In this document: positions 1 through 8,277 of the stretch, in pieces
How the letters are laid out: every line of letters begins with the position of its first letter
How positions within the stretch are numbered: position 1 is the stretch's first letter
Assembly: GCA_949841465.1 (NCBI GenBank)
Contig: CATKZW010000016.1
Coordinates: forward strand, 1-56,743
Origin: an uncultured Oscillospiraceae bacterium
GTDB taxonomy: Bacteria > Bacillota > Clostridia > Oscillospirales > Oscillospiraceae
Direction of reading: 5' to 3'
Length of the DNA stretch: 56,743 nt
Made by a program: the position numbers and the translations under genes
The notes under the pieces: generated by a model
What the model saw: the letters and a program-made list of their open reading frames with translations, nothing else
Databases searched by the model: none
Told to the model about the DNA's origin: nothing

Positions 1-255
1 GGCGGGAACGGGCAGGTGACGGCGGGCGGCAAACGGGTGCTGCCTGCCGGGGCCTACGGGAACGGGGCCTACGAGGTGCAGAAGATGAGTATTACCTATC
101 AAACCCAGGCGGGCGGGAGCTTTTTCACCGTCGGGCTGAAGGTGGGGCAGGCGGAGGGCGGCATCAGCGCCGAGGCGGAATTCACCGTCCGGTGCCTGAG
201 CGGGTCGAAGCCGGAAAACGGGGCGGAGCCCCCCGGAGAGGAGAGCGGAGGATGA
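1..255 (+). CDS. C-terminal end of an unidentified protein, first visible gene of the pilus operon
   Basis: Only the last 84 codons are visible; the start lies left of the window. The residues are rich in Gly, Thr and Val and look like a beta-rich secreted or surface domain; I recognise no family. Its TGA stop (253-255) overlaps the ATG of pilB in an ATGA arrangement, so the two are translationally coupled and this is probably another pilus-operon gene, possibly a pilin-like or accessory surface protein. That role is inferred from position only. Confidence 0.6.
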   Translation, partial: GGNGQVTAGGKRVLPAGAYGNGAYEVQKMSITYQTQAGGSFFTVGLKVGQAEGGISAEAEFTVRCLSGSKPENGAEPPGEESGG

Positions 256-1949
256 AATACAACAGGCTTGGCGACCTGCTGGTGCAGAGCGGTGTCATCA
301 CCGCCCAGCAGCTGGAGCAGGCGCTGGAGCTGCAAAGCGGCAGCGGGGAGCGGCTGGGCACGGTGCTGCAAAAGCACGGCTTCATCACCCAGCGCCAGCT
401 CATCGACACGCTGATGGACCAGCTGGGCGTGGAGTTCGTGGATTTGAACACCTGGGCTATCCCCCCGGAAATGGCCCAGCTGCTGCCCAAGAGCATCGCC
501 AAAAAGCATATGGTGGTGCCCGTGCGGGCCACCCGGACGGACATCCACCTGGCCATGGCCGACCCGCTGAACTTTGTGGCCATCGAAGAGGTGCGGGGGG
601 TTACCCGGCGGCGGGTCATCCCCCTCATCGCGGCCTCGGAGGCGGTGGAGCGGGCGGTGCAGAACCTCTACAGCAGCCAGGGGGCCATGCGGGCCATTGA
701 GGACATGCGCCGGGACCTGCTGGGCGGCCAGTACGGCGCGGCCCTGCCCGCCAACGTGGCCCAGGAGCTGGCGGTGGACGAGGACGAGGCGGACACCGCC
801 CCGGCCATCCGCCTGGTCAACTCCATCATAGACCGGGCCGTCTCCGAGCAGGCCAGCGACATCCACATGGAGCCGGGCGGCGGGGGCATGGCCATCCGGA
901 TGCGCATTGACGGGGCCCTGCGCACCATCATCTCGGTGCCCAAGGAGCTGCAGAACGCGGTGATCTCCCGGATCAAGATCATGGCCCGCATGGACATCGC
1001 CCAGAAGAACATCCCCCAAGACGGCCGGACCAACGTCACCGTCCGGCAGGAGACGCTGGACCTGCGCGTGTCCACCCTGCCCACCATCCACGGGGAAAAA
1101 GTGGTGGTGCGCCTGCTGCGCAAGGCGCCGGAGCTGGCCACCCTGGACGGCATCGGCCTGCGGGGGGAGAACCGGGAGCGGTTCTGCAAACTGGTGGACG
1201 ACGTCTCCGGCGGGGTGATCCTCATGGTGGGCCCCACCGGCTCGGGCAAGACCTCCACCCTGTACACCATGATCGACCGGCTCAAGAGCGAGGAGGTCAA
1301 CCTGGTGTCCCTGGAGGACCCGGTGGAATACCACATCGACGGCGTGTGCCAGGTGCAGATCAACGATAAGACGGGGCTGAGCTTCGCCAGCGTGCTGCGC
1401 TCGGTGCTCCGGCAGGACCCGGACATCATTGCCGTGGGTGAGATTCGGGACGGCGAGACGGCGGAGATCGCCATGCGCGCGGCCATGACCGGCCACCTGG
1501 TGCTGTCCACCATCCACACCAACAGCGCCGTGGCCTCCATCGACCGCCTGCTGGACATCGGCGTGGAGCCATACCTGATCGCGGGGGCGGTGAAGGGCAT
1601 CGTGTCCCAGCGGCTGCTGCGCAGGGTGTGCCCCCACTGCCGGGAGGAGTACACCCCCTCCGAGGAGGAGACCGCCCTCATGGGCCTTGAGCCGGGGAAC
1701 TACCGGTTCTACCGGGGGAAGGGCTGCGGGGAGTGCTTCAACACCGGCTGCCGGGGCCGTATCGGGGCCTTTGAGATTTTAAAGGTCACCCCCGCCATGC
1801 GCCGGGCCATCCACGCCAAGTCCCTCACCGAGCTGGAGCAGGCGGTGCAGGACGGAGGCTTCCAGCCTATTATGGAAAACTGCCGCCAGCTGGTGTTGGA
1901 CGGCGTGACCTCCGCGCAGGAGGTCCACCGGGTGCTGGGCGGCGGATAA
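252..1949 (+). CDS. pilB: Type IV pilus assembly ATPase PilB (GspE family)
   Basis: Cytoplasmic hexameric ATPase that powers pilin polymerisation. The 565-aa protein has an N-terminal MshEN/GspE-N type domain (about residues 1-140) and a C-terminal secretion ATPase domain. Visible motifs: Walker A GPTGSGKTST near 327-336, Asp box LEDPVEY near 352, Walker B/VGEIRDGE near 392, His box TGHLVLSTIHTN near 412-423, and the zinc tetracysteine pair CPHC near 459 and CGEC near 491, which is typical of PilB/GspE and absent from PilT. The ATG at 252 was chosen over an upstream in-frame start because the homologous N-terminus (MKYNRLGDLL) begins there and overlaps the preceding stop as ATGA. Length is normal for the family. 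Confidence 0.95.
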   Translation: MKYNRLGDLLVQSGVITAQQLEQALELQSGSGERLGTVLQKHGFITQRQLIDTLMDQLGVEFVDLNTWAIPPEMAQLLPKSIAKKHMVVPVRATRTDIHLAMADPLNFVAIEEVRGVTRRRVIPLIAASEAVERAVQNLYSSQGAMRAIEDMRRDLLGGQYGAALPANVAQELAVDEDEADTAPAIRLVNSIIDRAVSEQASDIHMEPGGGGMAIRMRIDGALRTIISVPKELQNAVISRIKIMARMDIAQKNIPQDGRTNVTVRQETLDLRVSTLPTIHGEKVVVRLLRKAPELATLDGIGLRGENRERFCKLVDDVSGGVILMVGPTGSGKTSTLYTMIDRLKSEEVNLVSLEDPVEYHIDGVCQVQINDKTGLSFASVLRSVLRQDPDIIAVGEIRDGETAEIAMRAAMTGHLVLSTIHTNSAVASIDRLLDIGVEPYLIAGAVKGIVSQRLLRRVCPHCREEYTPSEEETALMGLEPGNYRFYRGKGCGECFNTGCRGRIGAFEILKVTPAMRRAIHAKSLTELEQAVQDGGFQPIMENCRQLVLDGVTSAQEVHRVLGGG

Positions 1950-1960
1950 GGGAGAAGACT

Positions 1961-3109
1961 ATGACGATTACACAGCTGATTGAAAAGGCCCGGAGCGTCC
2001 GGGCGTCCGACATCCATCTGGTGTGCGGGCTCACCCCCCGGTGCCGCGTGGACGGGTCCATCCGGGAGCTGGACGAGGTGCGCCTGGACGCGGAGCAGTG
2101 CGAGGCGTACGCCCGCGAAATGGCGGGGGACGGCTTCGACACCCTGGTCCGGGTGGGTGAGCTGGACCTGGCCCGGACCTTCGCGGGGGTGCGCTGCCGC
2201 CTGAATCTGTTCCGGCAGCAGGGCGCCTGGTCCGCCGCCATCCGGCTGCTGAACGAGCACATCCCCGACCTGGCCGAGTTGGGCCTGCCCAAGGCGGCGG
2301 CGGAATTCCCGGACTACAGCCAGGGGCTGGTGCTCATCACCGGGGAGACCGGCTCGGGCAAGTCCACCACCCTGGCCGCTGTGCTGGGCCAAATCAACAA
2401 GACCCAGTATAAGCACATCCTCACCCTGGAGGACCCGGTGGAGTACGTCTACACCCCGGACAAGTGCGTCATCAACCAGCGGGAGATCGGGCGGGATACC
2501 CAATCCTTCGCCGCCGGCCTGCGGGCCGCCCTCCGGGAGGACCCGGACGTGATCCTGGTGGGCGAGATGCGGGATCTGGAGACCATCGAAACCGCCCTCA
2601 CCGCCGCCGAGACCGGGCACCTGGTGTTCGGCACCGTCCACACCAACTCCGCCGCCGACTCCATTGACCGCATTGTGGACGTGTTCCCCGCGGCGCGGCA
2701 GCAGCAGATCCGCCTCCAGCTGTCCATGAGCCTGCGGGCGGTGCTGTCTCAGCAGCTGCTGCCCCGGGCGTCCGGGTCGGGACGGGTGCTGGCCTGCGAG
2801 GTGATGAAGACCGACGGGGCCATCCGCAACCTGATCCGGGAGGGCAAGACCCCCCAGATCGTCAACTCCATCCAGACCACCGGGAGCATCGGCAACATCC
2901 TCATGGAGCGCGCCCTGCAAAACCTGCTGAACACCGGGACCATCTCCCGGGAGACCTACGAGCGGGCGCTGCCCGGCTCCGCCCAGAACCGGGAGCAGGG
3001 GGGCGCGAGCCGCCCCACGCCCGGCGGGGCAGGCCTCACGCCCGGCGGAGTCCGTCCCATGCCCGGCGGGGTCCGATCCGCCCCCGGCGGGGCCCGTCCG
3101 CTGCGTTAA
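1961..3109 (+). CDS. pilT: Type IV pilus retraction ATPase PilT, with Pro/Gly repeat tail
   Basis: Retraction motor for type IV pili; starts 11 bp after pilB behind GGGAGA. The 382-aa protein has the PilT N-domain, Walker A GETGSGKST (about 128-136), Walker B with VGEMRD near 200 and His box TGHLVFGTVHTNSA near 218-231; it lacks the zinc tetracysteine, which separates it from PilB. After about residue 346, where PilT normally ends, there is a tail of roughly 35 residues with four PGG units of the form PGG-[AV]-[GR] (bases about 3000-3106). The tail is basic and probably disordered. Presence of pilT beside pilB predicts dynamic, retractable pili (twitching, DNA uptake or adhesion). Confidence 0.93.
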   Translation: MTITQLIEKARSVRASDIHLVCGLTPRCRVDGSIRELDEVRLDAEQCEAYAREMAGDGFDTLVRVGELDLARTFAGVRCRLNLFRQQGAWSAAIRLLNEHIPDLAELGLPKAAAEFPDYSQGLVLITGETGSGKSTTLAAVLGQINKTQYKHILTLEDPVEYVYTPDKCVINQREIGRDTQSFAAGLRAALREDPDVILVGEMRDLETIETALTAAETGHLVFGTVHTNSAADSIDRIVDVFPAARQQQIRLQLSMSLRAVLSQQLLPRASGSGRVLACEVMKTDGAIRNLIREGKTPQIVNSIQTTGSIGNILMERALQNLLNTGTISRETYERALPGSAQNREQGGASRPTPGGAGLTPGGVRPMPGGVRSAPGGARPLR

Positions 3110-3121
3110 GGAGGGAAGATC

Positions 3122-4327
3122 ATGCCCGCGTACAAATACGAGGGGGCCTATCCCAGCGGGGAGACCGTCACCGGCGTGGTGGAGGCGGTGAGCGAACACG
3201 AGGCCGTGGCCCAGATCCGCCAGAGCTGCGAGGTGGTGCTCAGCCTGAAGGAGGTCCCCCGGGCCCCCGGCGGCCAGGCTCTGGGCCGCTTCCAGCGCAT
3301 CGACGCCAAGAGCCTGGCCTTGACCTGCCAGCAGTTCGCCATCATCCTGAAGGCTGGCCTGCCCCTGGTGCAGACGGTGGACCTGGTGGCGGGACAGGTT
3401 GGGGACAAGGCCCTGGTGAGCCTGCTGCGGCAGGTGTCCGAGGACGTGTCCAACGGCTGGAGCCTGAGCTACAGCTTCGACCAGCGGGGCGGCAGGCTGC
3501 CCGTCACCTTCCGGGAGACCATCCGGGCAGGTGAGGAGTCCGGCGACCTCATCTCCGCCTTTGAGCGCATGGGGTCCTACTACGACCGCTCCGCCAAGAC
3601 CCACGCCAGGGCGGTGAGCGCCCTGACCTACCCCGCCTTTGTCATCGCGGTGGCGGCGGTGGTCATCGTCATCATCATGGGCTACGCCGTGCCCGCCTTT
3701 ATCAGCACCTTTGATTCCATGGGGATAGAGCTGCCCTGGGTAACGCTGGCCCTCATTGCCATGACCGGCTTTTTCTCCCAGTATGGCCTGGTGGTGCTGG
3801 CTGCGCTGGCGGGTCTGGGCCTGCTGGTGTGGATTTACGGCCGCACCGAGGGCGGCGGGCTGTGGCTGAGCCGTCTGCGGCTGGCCCTGCCGGTGGTGGG
3901 CGGAATCGGGCGCATGTCCAATGCAAGTCAGTTTGCCCACACCATGTCCGCCATGCTGGCCGCCGGGATGCCCATTTTGCAGGCCATCGAGGTGTCCGGC
4001 AAGGCCATGAGCAGCCTGTGCATGTCCCGGGAGGTGCTGGAGACCATCGCCGGGGTGGAATCCGGCCGGACCCTGGGCGAATGCCTGGGCGGGGCAAAAG
4101 AGCTGCCCCGCATGCTGGTGGAGATGACCGCCGTAGGCGAGGCGGCGGGTGCGCTGGAGTCCACGCTGGACGTGCTGGCGGAGTATTACGACCATGAGGT
4201 GGATGTGGGCACCACCCGGGCGCTGGCCCTGCTGGAGCCGACCATCATCGTCGTGCTGGCGGTGTTCGTGGTGTTCATCCTTCTGGCGGTTTATCTGCCA
4301 ATGTTCAGCATGTACGGCTCCATTTGA
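3122..4327 (+). CDS. pilC: Type IV pilus inner-membrane platform protein PilC (GspF family)
   Basis: Polytopic membrane protein on which PilB and PilT act. 401 aa, the usual length. Two GspF-type helical domains can be seen (about residues 60-185 and 265-385), each followed by hydrophobic stretches, with three membrane segments in total, including VIAVAAVVIVIIMGYAVPAF and the very C-terminal segment. The GEESG-type motif (RAGEESGDL) of the first domain has a counterpart in AVGEAAGAL in the second. ATG at 3122 follows AAGGAGGGAAGATC. It is the last gene before a 150-bp gap holding a long palindrome, so expression may step down or up here before the pilin gene. Confidence 0.93.
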   Translation: MPAYKYEGAYPSGETVTGVVEAVSEHEAVAQIRQSCEVVLSLKEVPRAPGGQALGRFQRIDAKSLALTCQQFAIILKAGLPLVQTVDLVAGQVGDKALVSLLRQVSEDVSNGWSLSYSFDQRGGRLPVTFRETIRAGEESGDLISAFERMGSYYDRSAKTHARAVSALTYPAFVIAVAAVVIVIIMGYAVPAFISTFDSMGIELPWVTLALIAMTGFFSQYGLVVLAALAGLGLLVWIYGRTEGGGLWLSRLRLALPVVGGIGRMSNASQFAHTMSAMLAAGMPILQAIEVSGKAMSSLCMSREVLETIAGVESGRTLGECLGGAKELPRMLVEMTAVGEAAGALESTLDVLAEYYDHEVDVGTTRALALLEPTIIVVLAVFVVFILLAVYLPMFSMYGSI

Positions 4328-4340
4328 CGGGAGTTTCCCT

Positions 4341-4364
4341 GGACAAGGGCCATGGCCCTTGTCC
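4341..4364. repeat. Perfect 24-bp palindrome between pilC and the pilin gene
   Basis: Bases 4341-4364 read identically on both strands (arms GGACAAGGGCCA/TGGCCCTTGTCC). It is followed at 4367-4380 by a smaller hairpin CCCCT-CCTG-AGGGG. No T-run follows, so this is not a classic intrinsic terminator. Known roles for such structures between pilus assembly and pilin genes are mRNA processing or stabilisation; the role here is inferred. Confidence 0.7.
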
Positions 4365-4476
4365 GTCCCCTCCTGAGGGGACGATCACCTTTTCTATTCT
4401 GGGCTGCGCCAACCCGCGGCCTTAGATATAGAGCAAGCGCCAACCTATTACAAAATTGAGATCGGAGGAATCCAAA

Positions 4477-4920
4477 TTGAACAAACTGAAAAATAAGATG
4501 AAGAAGCAGGGCGGCTTCACCCTGGTGGAAATGCTCATCGTGGTGGCTATCATCGCTATCCTGATTATGGTGTCCATCCCCGTAGTGTCCAGCGCCCTGG
4601 AGCGGGCCAGGATTGCCACGGATGAGGCTAATGAGCGTTCGGCCTTTGGTGTAGCGGAGATCAAGTATTTGTCCTCACTGAGCGCGAAAACCAACGATGA
4701 CGATTATATTGACTGGACACAGCCGGCGGTGTTCTACTACAAGGTAGATGGAAGCCAGGGATCGATGGGGAAGCAAGGTGATAGTGCTCCTGCGGCCAAT
4801 GAAGAGGGTTACACTTATGGACAATCTACGGCCAATAAAGGTAAATATATTATCGCAACAATTGCAAAGGATGGAGACGTTACTATAACCTGGGGCGGCG
4901 GTAGTGGCGAAACTCCCTAA
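4477..4920 (+). CDS. pilA: Type IV prepilin (major pilin candidate)
   Basis: 147-aa type IV prepilin. A short basic leader ends in KKQGG, followed by FTLVEMLIVVAIIAILIM: the prepilin peptidase cleavage site G|F, the conserved Glu at +5 and the hydrophobic N-terminal helix. The globular part is short and Gly/Ser/Asp rich. The start is unusual: a TTG at 4477 sits 8 nt behind GGAGG (4464-4468). An ATG at 4498 would give a shorter leader (MKKQGG) but has no ribosome site at proper spacing. As the only clear prepilin in view, and placed between the platform and peptidase genes, it is probably the major pilin. No disulfide cysteines are present. Confidence 0.9.
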   Translation: MNKLKNKMKKQGGFTLVEMLIVVAIIAILIMVSIPVVSSALERARIATDEANERSAFGVAEIKYLSSLSAKTNDDDYIDWTQPAVFYYKVDGSQGSMGKQGDSAPAANEEGYTYGQSTANKGKYIIATIAKDGDVTITWGGGSGETP

Positions 4921-4970
4921 TCCGAATACTGTATAGTCCCGCCGTTCCTGGGTTGGCACACGGCGGTAAC

Positions 4971-5032
4971 GGGCGCCCGCACATGCGGGCGCCCTCCAAA
5001 GCCCGCCGCATTCGGGGCGGGCTTTGGAGGGC
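4971..5032. repeat. Two overlapping GC-rich hairpins between pilin and pilD
   Basis: Hairpin A pairs 4971-4981 with 4984-4994 (GGGCGCCCGCA/TGCGGGCGCCC). Hairpin B pairs 4991-5007 with 5016-5032, a perfect 17-bp stem. The right arm of A shares 4 nt with the left arm of B, so they exclude each other. A run of A follows on the + strand rather than T, so termination is unlikely on this strand. They may protect the abundant pilin mRNA; this is inference. Confidence 0.6.
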
Positions 5033-5090
5033 GGCAAAAAGCGCCCCATATGCAAGCCGAAAAATTTACCTTGAAATCAGGAGGCAGCCT

Positions 5091-5864
5091 ATGCGCCCGG
5101 AAACCATGTTGACAATCTACCTGTGCCTGTGGCTGGCGGTGTTCGGCGCGGTGCTGGGCAGTTTTCTGGACTGCGCCGTCTCCCGCTGGGCCAGGGGGGA
5201 GGGGTGGCTCACCGGCCGCTCCCGGTGCGATTCCTGCGGCCGCACGCTGGCCGTCCAGGACCTGGTGCCGGTGTTCAGCTTCCTGCTTTCCCGGGGACGG
5301 TGCCGCTGCTGCGGGGCCAAAATCCCGGCGGACTGCCTCTGGGCGGAGCTGGCGGGGGCGGCGGGCTTCGTCTGCGTCGGCATACGCTTCGGGCTGTCTC
5401 CGGAGTTGGGGCAGTGGCTGGTGCTGGCGGGACTGCTGCTGGCGCTGTCTCTCACGGACGCGGCCAAACGGCTCATCCCGGACAAGCTGCTCATCGCCGC
5501 CGCGGCCAACCGGGCGGTGTGGTTCTTCCTCCTGGGCCAGGAGCTGTGGCCCACGGTAAAAGGGATGCTGTTCAGCCTCATCATCCCGGCGGCCCTGCTG
5601 GCGGTGGTGCTCATTGCGGAGAAGATACTGGGCCGGGAGGCCATGGGGGGCGGCGATATCAAGCTGCTGCTGGTGCTGGCGCTGTACCTGAGCTGGGCGG
5701 AGCTGGTGCTGGCGCTGCTGGCGGGGTGCCTGCTGGGCATCCTGGGCGCGGCGGCGGGGCGGAAAAACGGCGCGATCCCCTTCGGGCCGTTCCTGGCCGC
5801 GGCGGCGGTGCTGAGCGTGTGCTTCGGCGGTCCGCTGGTGGATTGGTATCTGGGATTTTTTTAG
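5091..5864 (+). CDS. pilD: Prepilin peptidase (PilD/GspO family, aspartyl membrane protease)
   Basis: Integral membrane protease that removes prepilin leaders (and often N-methylates the new N-terminus). 257 aa with about seven hydrophobic segments. The two catalytic aspartates are visible: D123 in LTDAAKRLIPD and D189 in the GxGD-type motif MGGGDIK. The N-terminal cytoplasmic loop carries the zinc-binding cysteines C46/C49 and C71/C73/C74 and the GSFLD sequence of the bifunctional enzyme family. The ATG at 5091 has AGGAGGCAGCCT directly before it; the frame is open further upstream but without homology. It processes the pilin encoded just upstream. Confidence 0.93.
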   Translation: MRPETMLTIYLCLWLAVFGAVLGSFLDCAVSRWARGEGWLTGRSRCDSCGRTLAVQDLVPVFSFLLSRGRCRCCGAKIPADCLWAELAGAAGFVCVGIRFGLSPELGQWLVLAGLLLALSLTDAAKRLIPDKLLIAAAANRAVWFFLLGQELWPTVKGMLFSLIIPAALLAVVLIAEKILGREAMGGGDIKLLLVLALYLSWAELVLALLAGCLLGILGAAAGRKNGAIPFGPFLAAAAVLSVCFGGPLVDWYLGFF

Positions 5865-5884
5865 ATTAGAATAGGAGAGAGGAT

Positions 5885-6868
5885 ATGGCAAGGACAAAGC
5901 TTGGCTTTGACATCGGCAGCGGCAGTCTGAAAATCGCGGTGGTTCGGGGGAACAGCCTGCGGGTGGAGACGGTGCGCCTGCCGGAAAATCTGACGGACGA
6001 AAACGGCGTGACCATGCCCAACGCCTTTTCTCAATTCCTGAAGCAGACCAGGAAGGAGCTGCGCCTGCCCCGGGGAGCGGGGACGCTGGCGCTGCCCCCC
6101 AGCCAGGTGATCTGCCGCCTGGTGACCGTGCCCCGCATGACCACCCAGCAGCTGATGATGAACCTGCCCTATGAGTTCGCGGACTTCATCCAGGGCGTGC
6201 CGGACCAGTACTTCTGCGACTACGCCCTGTGTGAGCGGGGCGCGGAGGAGGATGAGGAGACCGTCCCCATGATGGCGGCCGTGGCGTCCAAGCGGCAGCT
6301 GGAGGAGTACATCCGCATGTTTGCCCGTGCCGGGGTGCGGCTCAAGGCGTTGCTGCCCCAGGAGATGGCGCTGATCCAGCTGGTGCAGCACTGCCGCAGG
6401 CAGGGCGGCGGGGAGGAATACTTCTTTGTGGACCTGGGCCAGCAGCACACCCGCATCACCGTGGTGTGGCGGGACCGGGTGCAGGCCACCCGTCAGATCA
6501 CCCTGGCGGGGCGGCACCTGGATCAGACCATTGCCGACGAGCTGGGGGTGGATCTGTTTTTGGCCGGGTCCTACCGCGCGGCGAATCACGAAAGCGTGCT
6601 GTCCATCCCCACGGTGGAGGAGCTGTGCGGCCGGCTGGCGGTGGAGATCTTAAAGGTGGTCAACTTCTACCAGTTTACCTATCGGGCCAGCGAGCTGCCC
6701 GGCGTCTACCTCACCGGGGGCGGGGCCGCGTTCCGGCCTCTGCGGGAGGCCATTGGCGCCAATCTGGGCCTGCCCCTGCTGGACCCGGCGGAGCTGCTGC
6801 CCGGGCTGAGCGGCGAGGACGCGGCGGCGGGGATTATCGCGGCGGGCGCCGCCATGGGAGGTGCGTGA
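5885..6868 (+). CDS. pilM: PilM-like actin-fold pilus assembly protein
   Basis: Cytoplasmic actin-like ATPase-fold protein that docks on PilN and organises the inner-membrane pilus platform. 327 aa. Sugar kinase/actin-type phosphate loops are visible: LGFDIGSGSLKIAVV at residues 6-20 and FFVDLGQQHTRITVV in the middle, plus the adenosine loop VYLTGGGAAFR near the C-terminus. ATG 5885 follows AGGAGAGGAT. Its stop at 6866-6868 sits just before the ATG of the next gene (6870), and the pilM-pilN-pilO order is the same as in classical type IVa pilus clusters. Confidence 0.88.
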   Translation: MARTKLGFDIGSGSLKIAVVRGNSLRVETVRLPENLTDENGVTMPNAFSQFLKQTRKELRLPRGAGTLALPPSQVICRLVTVPRMTTQQLMMNLPYEFADFIQGVPDQYFCDYALCERGAEEDEETVPMMAAVASKRQLEEYIRMFARAGVRLKALLPQEMALIQLVQHCRRQGGGEEYFFVDLGQQHTRITVVWRDRVQATRQITLAGRHLDQTIADELGVDLFLAGSYRAANHESVLSIPTVEELCGRLAVEILKVVNFYQFTYRASELPGVYLTGGGAAFRPLREAIGANLGLPLLDPAELLPGLSGEDAAAGIIAAGAAMGGA

Positions 6869-6869
6869 G

Positions 6870-7430
6870 ATGAAGCTGAAACCGGCGTCTTATCCGGTCA
6901 AACGGACCATGAACCTGTACTACAAGCCGGACCGCACCACCAAACCGGCCACCATTGCGCTGTATGTGCTGTTTGTGCTGGTGATGCTGCTGGGGCTGTC
7001 CAAGGTGCTGGTATATGACTTTTTGGTGCGGGTGCAGCAGGCCCAAAGCGCCCTGACCGCGGTGGAACAGCAGCGGGACAGTGTGATGGCGTCCCTGTCG
7101 GGCTTTGCCGAGGTGCAGGAGAAGTACCTGCGCCGCACCCCCACCCAGGAGGAGGCGGAGACCGTCGTCCGCATGGACATACTGGCCCTGCTGGACAGCG
7201 CGGTGGGGTCGACAGCGGCGATGGACACCGTATCCGTCGCTGGGGACACGGTGCAGGTGCAGTTTTCCCAGGTCACCCTGGCCCAGACCGCCGAGATTGT
7301 CGCCCGGCTGGAGGCGTCCCCCATCGTGGAGCGCACCACCGTGAACACCGCCTCCACCACCGGAGAGTCTCGGGATCTGGTATCGGCCAGCATCCGCATT
7401 CAGCTGAAAAAGGGGGGTGACAAGGGATGA
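6870..7430 (+). CDS. pilN: PilN-like bitopic membrane protein
   Basis: 186-aa bitopic protein with a 27-residue basic cytoplasmic N-terminus, one membrane helix (about 28-51), a coiled-coil stretch (about 52-85) and a small alpha/beta ferredoxin-like domain. The N-terminus contains the NLY sequence (residues 15-17, MNLYYKP) that resembles the PilM-binding INLLP-type peptide of PilN. Start: ATG 6870 with GGGAGG at spacing 8; a GTG at 6861 is also in frame but would overlap the ribosome site. It ends in an ATGA-type overlap with the next gene. Function is by family position between PilM and PilO; sequence similarity in this family is always weak. Confidence 0.8.
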   Translation: MKLKPASYPVKRTMNLYYKPDRTTKPATIALYVLFVLVMLLGLSKVLVYDFLVRVQQAQSALTAVEQQRDSVMASLSGFAEVQEKYLRRTPTQEEAETVVRMDILALLDSAVGSTAAMDTVSVAGDTVQVQFSQVTLAQTAEIVARLEASPIVERTTVNTASTTGESRDLVSASIRIQLKKGGDKG

Positions 7431-7978
7431 AACGGCGCATGACAGCCCGGGAGCTGGTGCTGCTTGGGATTTTGGCGGTGATCCTGCTGACCAGCTGCTA
7501 TGTGATGCTGTTCTACCTGCCTGTTACGGCGGAGCTGGAGCGGCTGGCAAATGAAATTGAGCTATGCCGCACCCAGCTGACTGCCGCCCAGCAGCGGGCG
7601 GAGGAGAAACAGCGCATGGAACGTGAGCTGGAGGAGCTGCTTTCCCAGCCGGAGCCGCCCCTTGAGATGCCTGCCTACGACAATCTGCAGCAGGTCATGT
7701 TCGAGCTGAACGCCATCCTGGCCTCTACCGAGGAGTACGCCCTGTCCTTCGGCACAGTGGACGCGGGGGAGAGCATTGTGCACCGGCGCATTTCCCTCAG
7801 CTTCACCAGCGGCAGCTACGACCAGGCAAAGGCCGTGCTCCAGCAGCTCCACGACAGCATGTACCGCTGTATGCTGGACGATCTGCGCCTCTCCCTGCCC
7901 AGCGGGCAGAGGGACGGCGTAACGGTGAGCGGGAGCATCGTATTTTTTGAGCATGTTCCTTCGGCGCGGGAGGGATAG
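7427..7978 (+). CDS. pilO: PilO-like bitopic membrane protein
   Basis: 183 aa: short basic N-terminus, one membrane helix (about 9-31), a long acidic/Glu-Arg-rich coiled coil (about 32-75), then a small alpha/beta domain. This is the architecture of PilO/GspM, which pairs with PilN to form the periplasm-side (here cell-wall-side) scaffold. The ATG overlaps the pilN stop (7427-7430). It is the last gene of the operon; no PilP or secretin PilQ follows, as expected for a single-membrane cell. Assignment rests on topology and gene order. Confidence 0.78.
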   Translation: MKRRMTARELVLLGILAVILLTSCYVMLFYLPVTAELERLANEIELCRTQLTAAQQRAEEKQRMERELEELLSQPEPPLEMPAYDNLQQVMFELNAILASTEEYALSFGTVDAGESIVHRRISLSFTSGSYDQAKAVLQQLHDSMYRCMLDDLRLSLPSGQRDGVTVSGSIVFFEHVPSAREG

Positions 7979-8277
7979 TGCCTGAAAAACGCGCATACTG
8001 CGGGAAATGCTGTTGACAGGCGGCATGATTAGAACCAGTTTAAATGTGATTATCGTGATACGTCAACAAAACGCTATGGATAGGAAGTTGTCACTGCTGC
8101 CAGCCCCAATATTTTGGGGCTGGTTGATTTATGTGACGGGGAACACACAAAATGTAATTAAAGAACTTGTAAATACCATTATATTCCTCAAACCCACTGT
8201 GCCAAAACCTTTTGGCAGTCTAATTCATTTTAACTGTCCATCAATTTATCCCATTTGACTAGGTGGTGTTCACATAA
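7979..8277. other. AT-rich intergenic DNA before an IS remnant
   Basis: Sharp drop in GC relative to the pilus operon. Apart from the hairpin at 8100-8123 I see no gene with a ribosome site; an 83-codon frame at 8007-8258 has no family resemblance and no Shine-Dalgarno sequence. The base composition suggests inserted or decaying mobile DNA. Confidence 0.5.
8100..8123 (+). terminator. Candidate terminator of the pilus operon
   Basis: Perfect 10-bp stem CCAGCCCCAA/TTGGGGCTGG with a 4-nt loop, followed by TTGATTTATG. The T-run is weak, so efficiency is uncertain. It lies 120 bp after pilO in an AT-rich stretch. Confidence 0.5.

Noticed and set aside
99..1637. Long antisense frames opposite pilB, pilT, feoB, the ATP-grasp operon and others (up to about 1000 codons)
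   Set aside because: High GC removes stop codons on the opposite strand. The translations are His/Gly/Gln/Pro-rich with no family motifs and lack ribosome sites, while the sense strands carry complete known domains.
1..7978. Type II secretion system instead of type IV pilus
   Set aside because: A PilT retraction ATPase and the PilM-N-O order are present, and no pseudopilin set or secretin is seen.
8007..8258. 83-codon frame after the pilus operon
   Set aside because: No ribosome site, no motif, and it crosses the perfect hairpin at 8100-8123.
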